Assembly (NCBI RefSeq): GCF_039539525.1
Contig: NZ_BAABDH010000107.1
Location: 22,741-86,740, forward strand
Origin: Hymenobacter algoricola
GTDB taxonomy: Bacteria > Bacteroidota > Bacteroidia > Cytophagales > Hymenobacteraceae
Direction: 5' to 3'
DNA: 64,000 bases
In this document: piece after piece, positions 53,851 to 60,638 of the stretch
Position numbering within the stretch: position 1 is the first letter of the stretch
Layout of the letters: each line of letters opens with the position of its first letter
Program-made: the position numbers and the translations under genes
Notes under the pieces: model-generated
The model's database searches: none
Seen by the model: the letters and a program-made list of their open reading frames with translations, nothing else
What the model was told of the DNA's origin: nothing

Positions 53851-54387
53851 ATGAATATTGTAACAGCGACTAAAACCGGCTTGCTGCCCCGGCTGCGGAC
53901 CTGGTTTGGGATGAGTCAGGCCGGGCTGGGCCGCTGCCTGGGCCTGAGCAAGGCGATGGTGTCGCAGGTGGAGCGGGGCGTGCGGGGCCTGCCGCTCCGG
54001 GCTGCCATGCCGCAGGCCGTCCTCACTCTGGCCCTGCACACCACCGCCCTCGACCCGCCGCCCGAGCCCCTCGACCTGAAGGCCCTGCAGCGGCGGCGGC
54101 AGCTCTGCCAGTTGCGCGCCAACGACCTGGCCTTCGAGCTAAGCGGCCTGCTGGAGCGTGCCACCTGGGCGCGGCGGCGGCTGGCGGCCCTGCCGACGCT
54201 ACGGGCGGCCCTCGCCCCGAATGGGGCCGAGCTGCCCGAGTGGGTAGAAGGCTTTGCCTCGGAGGCCCGCAACGAGCTGGTGCGCAGCGGCACCACCGCC
54301 CAGGCCCTGCTGCGGCTGCGGCTGGCGGCCCTCACGGCGGAAGCCGCCGAGGCCGCGCAGGTACTGGCCGCCGCCGGTGCCACCTGA
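53851..54387 (+). CDS. HTH-domain protein with helical C-terminal tail (paralogue 2)
   Basis: A 178-residue protein with an N-terminal XRE/Cro HTH (residues about 14-55: RTWFGMSQAGLGRCLGLSKA then MVSQVERG) and a helical tail rich in Leu/Ala/Arg. It is a clear relative of the protein at 18710: same length class, HTH at the same place, and the same two tail blocks. The first residues (MNIVTATKTG) replay part of the upstream palindrome's ATATTGTAA-type sequence. The gene lies between an esterase and a CDF metal exporter, all reading rightward. It may regulate its own operon through the palindrome. Confidence 0.65.
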   Translation: MNIVTATKTGLLPRLRTWFGMSQAGLGRCLGLSKAMVSQVERGVRGLPLRAAMPQAVLTLALHTTALDPPPEPLDLKALQRRRQLCQLRANDLAFELSGLLERATWARRRLAALPTLRAALAPNGAELPEWVEGFASEARNELVRSGTTAQALLRLRLAALTAEAAEAAQVLAAAGAT

Positions 54388-54476
54388 ACCAGCCGGCGCC
54401 GACGAACAAGCCGAGCAGGGCGTTGTGCCGTACACACTATGCCGCTCGGCCTGCCGCTTTCCATCCTTCTACTCTC

Positions 54477-55421
54477 ATGTCCCACGACCACCACGGACAC
54501 GCCCACGCTGGTCATCACCACGGCCCGCCCGCCGACGGTAGCTTCGGCCGGGCCTTTGGCTGGGGCATCGTGCTGAACCTGCTGTTTGTAGCGGCCGAGG
54601 CCACGGGCGGGCTCTGGGCCCATTCCTCGGCCCTGCTCTCCGACGCCGGCCACAACCTGAGCGACGTACTCAGCCTGGCGCTGGCCTGGGGGGCCACGCG
54701 GCTGGCCAGGCGCCGCTCTTCGGCCCGGTATACCTACGGCTACAAGGGCATTACCATTCAGGCGGCCCTGCTCAATGCGGCCTTGCTGTATGCGGCGCTG
54801 GGTGGCATTCTATGGGAAACCATTGACCACCTGCGCCACCCCGCGCCGGTAAACGGGCAGCTGGTGATGCTGCTGGCGGGCCTGGGCATTGCCGTGAACG
54901 GCTTTACGGCCTGGCTGTTCAGACGCGGGCAGCAGGCCGACGTGAACGTGCGCGGGGCCTACCTGCACATGCTCACCGACGCGCTGGTGTCGGTGGGCGT
55001 GGTGGTGGGCGGCGGACTGGTGGTCTGGACCGGCTGGCTCTGGCTCGACCCGGTCATCAGTCTGGGCATCCTGGCGCTGGTGGCCTACGGCTCCTGGGGC
55101 CTGCTGCGCGAAACCGTGCAGCTCAGCCTGCAGGCCGTACCCGCCGGCATCGACCTGGAGAAAGTGCGTGAGTTTCTGCTGGCCCGGCCCGGCGTGCTGC
55201 AGGTCCACGACCTGCACGTGTGGCCGCTCAGCACCCAGGAAACGGCCCTGACGGTGCATCTGGTGCGCCCCGGCGGCAGCGGCGACGCCAATGCCTTCCT
55301 GCAAACCCTGCAGCACGACCTGGCACACGAGTTCAACATTGGCCACAGCACCGTGCAGATTGAGCAGGATACGCCCGTGCCCGGCCCCCACGGCGGCTGC
55401 GCCGCAACCGACGGGGCCTGA
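54477..55421 (+). CDS. CDF-family cation efflux transporter, zinc-type motif
   Basis: A cation diffusion facilitator that exports divalent metal in exchange for protons. The 314-residue protein has a His-rich N-terminus (MSHDHHGHAHAGHHHG), six membrane helices and a cytoplasmic C-terminal domain (GIDLEKVREFLLARPGVLQV). The metal-site motifs are HxxxD in SDAGHNLSDVLSL (H59, D63) and HxxxD in AYLHMLTDALVS (H164, D168), the form linked with Zn/Cd transport. The ATG at 54477 is chosen; the open frame to 54240 overlaps the HTH gene. The short gap of 61 bases to the MFS gene suggests co-transcription. Confidence 0.9.
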   Translation: MSHDHHGHAHAGHHHGPPADGSFGRAFGWGIVLNLLFVAAEATGGLWAHSSALLSDAGHNLSDVLSLALAWGATRLARRRSSARYTYGYKGITIQAALLNAALLYAALGGILWETIDHLRHPAPVNGQLVMLLAGLGIAVNGFTAWLFRRGQQADVNVRGAYLHMLTDALVSVGVVVGGGLVVWTGWLWLDPVISLGILALVAYGSWGLLRETVQLSLQAVPAGIDLEKVREFLLARPGVLQVHDLHVWPLSTQETALTVHLVRPGGSGDANAFLQTLQHDLAHEFNIGHSTVQIEQDTPVPGPHGGCAATDGA

Positions 55422-55482
55422 CTTCACCATCAGCAGAATCTGCTTAATATGCGGCCTCTATCCGTCCGTTACGCTCCGCTGC

Positions 55483-56733
55483 ATGCCCACTCCCACCCTT
55501 CCTGACCCCACCGCCAAAACCGCGTCCCTGTTCAGCGCCATCGTCATTGTGGCCTCGCTGGGCTACTTCGTCGATATCTACGACCTGATTCTGTTCAGCA
55601 TCGTGCGGGTGAAAAGCCTGAACGAGCTGGGCGTGACGGCCGCCGCGGAAGTCACCAACCAGGGCCTGTTCCTGATCAACATGCAGATGGGCGGCATGCT
55701 GCTGGGGGGCATTCTGTGGGGCATACTGGGCGACAAGCGCGGGCGGCTGAGTGTGCTGTTCGGCTCCATCCTGCTGTACTCGCTGGCCAATATCGCCAAC
55801 GGCTTCGTGCAGACCATCGACCAGTACGCCTGGCTGCGGCTCATTGCGGGCATCGGGCTGGCCGGCGAGCTGGGCGCGGGCATTACGCTGGTAGCCGAAA
55901 CGCTGCCCAAGGAAAAGCGCGGCTACGGCACCATGATTGTGGCCACCGTGGGCGTTTCGGGCGCCATGCTGGCCTACTGGGTGGGCGAAGCGCTGGGCTG
56001 GCGCAATGCCTACTTCGTGGGCGGCGGCCTGGGCCTGGCTCTGCTGGCGCTGCGGGTGGGCGTGTACGAGTCGGGCATGTTTGAGCAGACCAAGCAGACC
56101 GACGCGCCGCGGGGGCAGTTTCTGAGCCTGTTTACCAACGGCCCACGGCTGGCCCGCTACGTGAAGTGCCTGCTCATTGGCGTACCACTCTGGTTCGTGG
56201 TGGGCATTCTGATTACGCTGGCCCCCGAGTTTGGGCGGGAGCTGGGCGTCACCGGGCCGGTAACGGCGGGACTGGCCGTATTCTGGTGCTACTTCGGCCT
56301 CGTGTTCGGCGACTTCGCCAGCGGCACCATGAGCCAGCTGCTGCGCAGCCGCAACCGGGCCCTGCAGGTGTTTCTGGGGCTGTGCGGCCTGATGGTGGGC
56401 GTGTACCTGTTCGGTACCCGCGGGGTGTCGCCCACCACATTCTATGCCGTCTGCTTTCTGCTGGGGCTGTCGGTGGGGTTCTGGGCCCTGTTCGTGACCG
56501 TGGCCGCCGAGCAGTTTGGCACCAACCTGCGGGCCACGGTAGCTACCACGGCGCCCAACTTTGCCCGGGGCTCGGTGGTGCTGCTGGTGCCGCTGTTCAA
56601 GGCCCTTACCGGTCCCTTGGGCATGATCGGCAGCGCCATCACCATTGGCCTGGGCTCCCTGCTGATTGCCTTCTGGGCCGTGAGCAATCTGCCCGAGAGC
56701 TACGGCCAGGACCTGGACTTTGTGGAAGAGTAA
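55483..56733 (+). CDS. MFS transporter, sugar/metabolite:H+ symporter type
   Basis: A 416-residue, 12-helix major facilitator protein. GILGDKRGRLSVLFGSILLY is the loop 2-3 motif, and RLIAGIGLAGELGAGITLVA then ETLPKEKRGYGTM is typical of the sugar/metabolite symporter branch. The C-terminal half is complete, with the end YGQDLDFVEE. The start at 55483 (MPTPTLPDPTAK) is chosen; the open frame back to 55291 overlaps the CDF gene. The substrate cannot be read. Confidence 0.88.
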   Translation: MPTPTLPDPTAKTASLFSAIVIVASLGYFVDIYDLILFSIVRVKSLNELGVTAAAEVTNQGLFLINMQMGGMLLGGILWGILGDKRGRLSVLFGSILLYSLANIANGFVQTIDQYAWLRLIAGIGLAGELGAGITLVAETLPKEKRGYGTMIVATVGVSGAMLAYWVGEALGWRNAYFVGGGLGLALLALRVGVYESGMFEQTKQTDAPRGQFLSLFTNGPRLARYVKCLLIGVPLWFVVGILITLAPEFGRELGVTGPVTAGLAVFWCYFGLVFGDFASGTMSQLLRSRNRALQVFLGLCGLMVGVYLFGTRGVSPTTFYAVCFLLGLSVGFWALFVTVAAEQFGTNLRATVATTAPNFARGSVVLLVPLFKALTGPLGMIGSAITIGLGSLLIAFWAVSNLPESYGQDLDFVEE

Positions 56734-56816
56734 GCTGGCCCGGGTTTGAGCTGTGAAGAACTTTGGGCAGGGCGCGGCGTACACGGCTTCAACCACTCGG
56801 TTTTCACCCCACCCCC

Positions 56817-57209
56817 ATGAAAAAGATCCTCGGTCTATTAGCCCTAGTTGCGGCCTCGGCCTTTTCGGCGCAAGCCCAGACCACTCCCACTTCCACGCCG
56901 ACTACCCCCACCACGCCCGAGCAGCCCGCTGTGCTGACGCCGGCTATGCAGGAGCAGCGCGCCGCCGAAGCCCGCACCGCTTACGACACGCAGAAGCAGC
57001 AGACCAACGCCAGTGCCCAGGCCTCGCGGGATACCCGCAACGCCATGAGCGACAGCAAGGCGCAGATGCGCGAGCAGAAAAAGCAGATGCGGGCCCAAAA
57101 CGAGCAGCTCAAGGCCCAGCGCCGCACCGAAAAAGAAGCCAAGGCCCGCGAAAAAGCGGCCCGCACCCAGATGAAAGAAGAAAAGAAGCGGGCCAAGGAA
57201 ATGAAGTAA
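56817..57209 (+). CDS. Small exported helical protein, unknown
   Basis: A 130-residue protein with a signal peptide (KKILGLLALVAASAFSAQA), a Thr/Pro-rich segment (TPTSTPTTPTTPEQP) and a strongly charged helical C-terminal half of repeated K/R/E/A/Q units (REQKKQMRAQNEQLKAQRRT). It could be a periplasmic coiled-coil or a surface-binding protein. No family recognised. It is followed by a terminator. Confidence 0.65.
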   Translation: MKKILGLLALVAASAFSAQAQTTPTSTPTTPTTPEQPAVLTPAMQEQRAAEARTAYDTQKQQTNASAQASRDTRNAMSDSKAQMREQKKQMRAQNEQLKAQRRTEKEAKAREKAARTQMKEEKKRAKEMK

Positions 57210-57234
57210 TTCACCTGCCCACCCGTCATTCCTG

Positions 57235-57263
57235 AAAACTCCGGCTTCGGCCGGAGTTTTTTT
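57235..57263 (+). terminator. Rho-independent terminator
   Basis: Perfect 11-base arms AAAACTCCGGC and GCCGGAGTTTT around TTCG, followed by a T-run, 25 bases past the stop codon of the small exported protein gene. Confidence 0.95.
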
Positions 57264-57310
57264 GTTACCTAGTCATTCCCCTTTTTCACTTTCCCCCTTC
57301 TCCTTGCCCG

Positions 57311-57760
57311 ATGGCCGAAAAACCGACCAAGAACACCCCTATGCTTTACCCGTGGCACCACTTCGTGCTGCTGCCCGCCGCCCTCATCCTGGCCGGCTAC
57401 GGCATTCGCCGCTACCTCGACGTGGCGGGCCACGACGATGAAACGGCCCGCTTATGGTTTACCGTCATGGCCCTGGCCGTGGTCGGCCTGGGCGTGCTGG
57501 TGATGCTGCGTCAGCACTACGCCCTGCGGCTGCAGGACCGGCTGCTGCGCCTGGAAGTGCGGCAGCGCTATTTTGAGCTGACCGGCCAGCGTCTGCAGCC
57601 CCTGGAAGCCCAGCTCACCCTCAAGCAGATTCTGTCGCTGCGCTTTGCCGGCGACGCCGAGCTGCCGGCGCTGGTACAGGCCGCCATTAAGGAAAACCTT
57701 AGCCCCAAAGACATCCAGGCCCGCATTCAGGACTTCCAGTTCGACCACCTGCGCGTTTAA
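57311..57760 (+). CDS. DUF6526-like small membrane protein
   Basis: A 149-residue protein with two membrane helices (residues about 15-33 and 51-67) and a soluble helical tail (QDRLLRLEVRQRYFELTGQRL and LPALVQAAIKENLSPKDIQA). The layout and the RLLRLE-RYFELTG block resemble DUF6526 proteins of Bacteroidota; function unknown. It is flanked downstream by an inverted octamer repeat. Confidence 0.65.
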   Translation: MAEKPTKNTPMLYPWHHFVLLPAALILAGYGIRRYLDVAGHDDETARLWFTVMALAVVGLGVLVMLRQHYALRLQDRLLRLEVRQRYFELTGQRLQPLEAQLTLKQILSLRFAGDAELPALVQAAIKENLSPKDIQARIQDFQFDHLRV

Positions 57761-57913
57761 GGTCTTGGGGTCTTGGGGTCTTGGAAACCAAGTTAGGGGG
57801 GGCCAGGGCGCTGGGTTTCCCAGGGCAGGATTTTTTCTCCGACTTTTGCGTTACCACCGGCTGGCTCCCCGTCAGCGCCAGCCAACAACTCAAAACCAAG
57901 ACCTCAAGACCCT
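57761..57913. repeat. Inverted octamer array between two small genes
   Basis: GGTCTTGG repeats three times at 57761-57784; the inverted units CCAAGACCTCAAGACC lie at 57896-57911, just before the DUF4286 start codon. The architecture (short tandem units facing inverted units across about 110 bases) resembles the arrays in the ATP synthase operon, with a different word. Confidence 0.7.
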
Positions 57914-57919
57914 AAATCC

Positions 57920-58222
57920 ATGATTCTGTACAACGTTACCACCAGCCTGGACCCGGAAATTGCCGAAGACTGGGTTGCCTACATGCGCGACACGCACATG
58001 CCGGAGGTTATGGCCACGGGCTTCTTTCTCAAAAGCCAGCTCTGCCGCCTGCTCAATGAAGAGGACGACGGTATCACCTACGCCTCGCAGTACTACTGCG
58101 TGAGCCTGGAGCAGCTCGAAGAGTACCAGACCGTAGCCGCCCCCGTGCTGATTCAGGAGCTGGAAAAGCACTTCGGCGGCCGCTACGTTTCCTTCCGCAC
58201 CATGCTGGAAGTAGTGGGGTAA
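57920..58222 (+). CDS. DUF4286 family protein
   Basis: A 100-residue soluble protein: MILYNVTTSLDPEIAEDWVA, then MRDTHMPEVMATGFF and SQYYCVSLEQLEEYQ, with the ending HFGGRYVSFRTMLEVV. This is the pattern of DUF4286, a small alpha/beta family common in Bacteroidota and of unknown function. It ends just before a strong terminator, so it is the last gene of its unit. Confidence 0.85.
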   Translation: MILYNVTTSLDPEIAEDWVAYMRDTHMPEVMATGFFLKSQLCRLLNEEDDGITYASQYYCVSLEQLEEYQTVAAPVLIQELEKHFGGRYVSFRTMLEVVG

Positions 58223-58239
58223 GGCGCGCCACCGGTTTG

Positions 58240-58275
58240 AAAAGGGCTGATTCCGTGCGGAGCAGCCCTTTTTTT
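58240..58275 (+). terminator. Rho-independent terminator of the DUF4286 gene
   Basis: The arms AAAAGGGCTG and CAGCCCTTTT surround a 13-base loop and are followed by a long T-run, 18 bases past the stop codon. Confidence 0.9.
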
Positions 58276-58326
58276 GTTATCTTTCTCTGCCTGACCGCGC
58301 CTGCCAACCCTCTCCCCCGCCCGCGT

Positions 58327-59580
58327 ATGAGCCTCAACCCGATTGTGCTGTCCATCCCGATTTACTTCGCCCTGATTGGGGTGGAGCTGTTGGTTGAGCG
58401 TACCCAGCACTCCGACAAATACCGGTTTCACGACGCCATTACCAACATCAGCTGCGGCATGACGTCCCAGATTGCGGGCGTGTTTCTGAAGGTGGCCGTG
58501 GTGGGGCTTTACGAGGTGCTCTACACGCACTTTGCCCTGCTGCACATTCCGCGCACCTGGGCCACGGGCCTGCTGCTGTTTGTGCTGGCCGACCTGTGCT
58601 ACTACTTCGCCCACCGCTACTCCCACGAAATCAACTTCTTCTGGGGCGGCCACGTGGTGCACCACCAGAGCGAGGACTACAACCTGTCGGTGGCGCTGCG
58701 GCAAAGCTCGTTTCAGGGCATGTTCACGTTCCTGTTTTACCTGCCGCTGGCGGTACTGGGCTTTGAAACCGAGTTTTTCATCTACGTATCGGCCCTGGTC
58801 ACGCTCTACCAGTTCTGGATTCACACCGAGTTTATCGGGACCATGGGGCCGCTGGAGTGGGTGCTGAACACGCCTTCCCACCACCGCGTGCACCACGGCC
58901 GCAACCCCAAGTACATCGACAAAAACTACGCGGGCACCTTCATCGTCTGGGACCGGCTGTTTGGCACGTTTCAGCAGGAAGAAGAGCGGCCGGTGTACGG
59001 CATCACCACGCCGCTGAACTCCTGGAACCCGGTCTGGGCCAACTTCGGCCACTACTTCCAGATGCACGAGCAGCTGCACCACACGCCCGGCTTCGCCGAT
59101 AAGCTGCGGGTGCTGTTTGGCAAACCCGGCTGGCGCCCGGCCCACGCCGGCGGCCCCCACCTCATCCCGGAAGTAGACACCGCCGCCCATCAGAAGTACC
59201 GGACCGATGCCCCGGCTTCCGTCAACTGGTACGTTTTTGCCAACTACGTGACGCTAATGGGCGTGGCCGCGGTCTTCATGTTTACCCACAAGAGCATGGA
59301 GCCCATGACGCGCTACCTGGTAGCCGGGTGGTGCATGTGGACGGCCGTAGCCTGTGGGGCCCTGTTTGAAGCCAGGCGCACCGGCTACCGGCTGGAACCG
59401 CTGCGCCTGGCGGCCTCGCTGGCCCTGCTGCTGTTTGCCCTGCACCAGCAGCCGTGGTTCTGGCCGGCCGCCGCCGCGGGGGCAGGGTGGCTGGCGGCTA
59501 TGCTGCTCTGGGTTTACTCGTTCCGCACCACCTTCGCGCCCACGGCTTCGACCACTGCGGAGTCGCACCGGTACGCCTGA
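58327..59580 (+). CDS. Sterol desaturase/fatty acid hydroxylase superfamily protein
   Basis: A membrane di-iron oxidase-like protein of 417 residues. The His clusters that bind the two irons are intact: YYFAHRYSHE, GGHVVHHQSEDYN, THHRVHHGRNP-type SHHRVHHGRNPKYID and MHEQLHHTPGF. About seven hydrophobic segments flank them; the last 120 residues hold extra helices (YLVAGWCMWTAVACGALFEA). Bacterial members modify lipids such as carotenoids, sphingoid or hydroxy-fatty acids; the substrate here is unknown. The C-terminus overlaps the convergent GNAT gene by 67 bases. Confidence 0.9.
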   Translation: MSLNPIVLSIPIYFALIGVELLVERTQHSDKYRFHDAITNISCGMTSQIAGVFLKVAVVGLYEVLYTHFALLHIPRTWATGLLLFVLADLCYYFAHRYSHEINFFWGGHVVHHQSEDYNLSVALRQSSFQGMFTFLFYLPLAVLGFETEFFIYVSALVTLYQFWIHTEFIGTMGPLEWVLNTPSHHRVHHGRNPKYIDKNYAGTFIVWDRLFGTFQQEEERPVYGITTPLNSWNPVWANFGHYFQMHEQLHHTPGFADKLRVLFGKPGWRPAHAGGPHLIPEVDTAAHQKYRTDAPASVNWYVFANYVTLMGVAAVFMFTHKSMEPMTRYLVAGWCMWTAVACGALFEARRTGYRLEPLRLAASLALLLFALHQQPWFWPAAAAGAGWLAAMLLWVYSFRTTFAPTASTTAESHRYA

Positions 59581-60041
59581 AGCTGCTCGGCACTCAGGTT
59601 GCCATTGAGCCATTCCGGGTCGAGGTTGGCGCCGATACGCTTGTAGAAGCCGATGGCGGGCTCGTTCCAGTCCAGCACCTGCCATTTCAGGCGGTAGGCG
59701 TTGGTGCGCCGCGCCTCGGCTACCACGGCATCAAAGAGCTTGCGGCCGATGCCCGTACCCCGCGCCGCTTCGGTCACGACCAGGTCTTCGAGGAACAGCA
59801 TGCGGCCCTTCCAGGTAGAATAGGCCGTGTAGAACAGCGCAATACCCAGAATGCCCTGCTCCGCCGTTTCGGCCACGAAGAACCCGAAGATGGGGTCCGG
59901 CCCGAATCCGTCGCGCCGCATGTCGGCCAACGTGTTGGTTACTTCCGCCGGCGCCCGCTCATAGATGGCCAGCTCAACAATTAACTCGTGCACGCGGCCC
60001 AGATCGGCTTCGGCACCGCGGCGGATGGTGATGGTAGACAT
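59514..60041 (-). CDS. GNAT-family N-acetyltransferase
   Basis: A 175-residue acetyltransferase close to the diamine/spermidine acetyltransferase branch. The acetyl-CoA loop is in LVVTEAARGTGIGRKLFDAV, with LKWQVLDWNEPAIGFYKRIG as the C-terminal signature and TIRRGAEADLGRVHELIVEL at the start. The substrate cannot be fixed by eye. Its last 22 codons overlap the end of the desaturase gene on the other strand. Confidence 0.92.
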   Translation of the reverse strand: MSTITIRRGAEADLGRVHELIVELAIYERAPAEVTNTLADMRRDGFGPDPIFGFFVAETAEQGILGIALFYTAYSTWKGRMLFLEDLVVTEAARGTGIGRKLFDAVVAEARRTNAYRLKWQVLDWNEPAIGFYKRIGANLDPEWLNGNLSAEQLQAYRCDSAVVEAVGAKVVRNE

Positions 60042-60328
60042 GGGAGAAAAAGTTAAATCCGGCTGTCGTCTTTGATCGGGCGGACGCTTGCGAAGGACCT
60101 TCCTCGCAATTAAGCAGAAGCCTTATGCAACGGGTCAAGCTCCTTTCCGGCCGTTAGCAAAAGAGTGCCGGGCATTGCAGGAAGCTTTTCCGCGTCCGCA
60201 GAGGAAGGTCCTTCGCTCCATTGCGTTGCGCTCAGGATGACAAACTAATTAAGTAATTCAACACAGCAACGCCCATCCGCTGCGGGCAGCAAATGGGCGT
60301 TGAAAGTACTCGGGCCCGCAGACCGGAA
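60042..60328. repeat. Dispersed-repeat intergenic region with inverted GCGAAGGACC arms
   Basis: GCGAAGGACCTTCCTC (60090-60105) is inverted exactly at 60201-60216, followed by GCTCAGGATGACAA (60230-60243), linking it to the repeat families at 15313 and 17340. A further hairpin CAACGCCCAT/ATGGGCGTTG (60267-60302) lies 26 bases past the small lipoprotein's stop and may end its transcript. Confidence 0.75.
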
Positions 60329-60559
60329 TTACATCTGGGGCTGCATCTTTTTGATGTCCTCGGTGGCGTTGGCCGCGTTGATTTCGCGGGTCGCCGGATT
60401 TTCCGGGGCTGCTTTGCCACCGGTGGTGTCAGGGGCGGGCGGAATGGGTGGCAGGGCCTGGGTGGCTATGTCCTCATCGGTTTTGTAATCGGGGTTGTGG
60501 CACGAGGTAACGGTGAGGGAAGCGGCGGCCAGCAGACCGAGCAGAAACTTTTTGTTCAT
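60329..60559 (-). CDS. Small lipoprotein, unknown
   Basis: A 76-residue protein with a signal peptide and lipobox (LLGLLAAASLTVTSCHN), then an acidic, Pro/Ala-rich tail (ALPPIPPAPDTTGGKAAP). No domain recognised. The ATG at 60559 is chosen as it begins the signal sequence. It is divergent from nothing nearby and lies 79 bases downstream of the prolyl oligopeptidase gene. Confidence 0.75.
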   Translation of the reverse strand: MNKKFLLGLLAAASLTVTSCHNPDYKTDEDIATQALPPIPPAPDTTGGKAAPENPATREINAANATEDIKKMQPQM

Positions 60560-60638
60560 GGGTAAGCCGAAATAAGACAGTCGTTTGGGACTTTGGGGCC
60601 GCAAGATACGAAGCAGGCCGCGAAACCCGCCTACGCAA

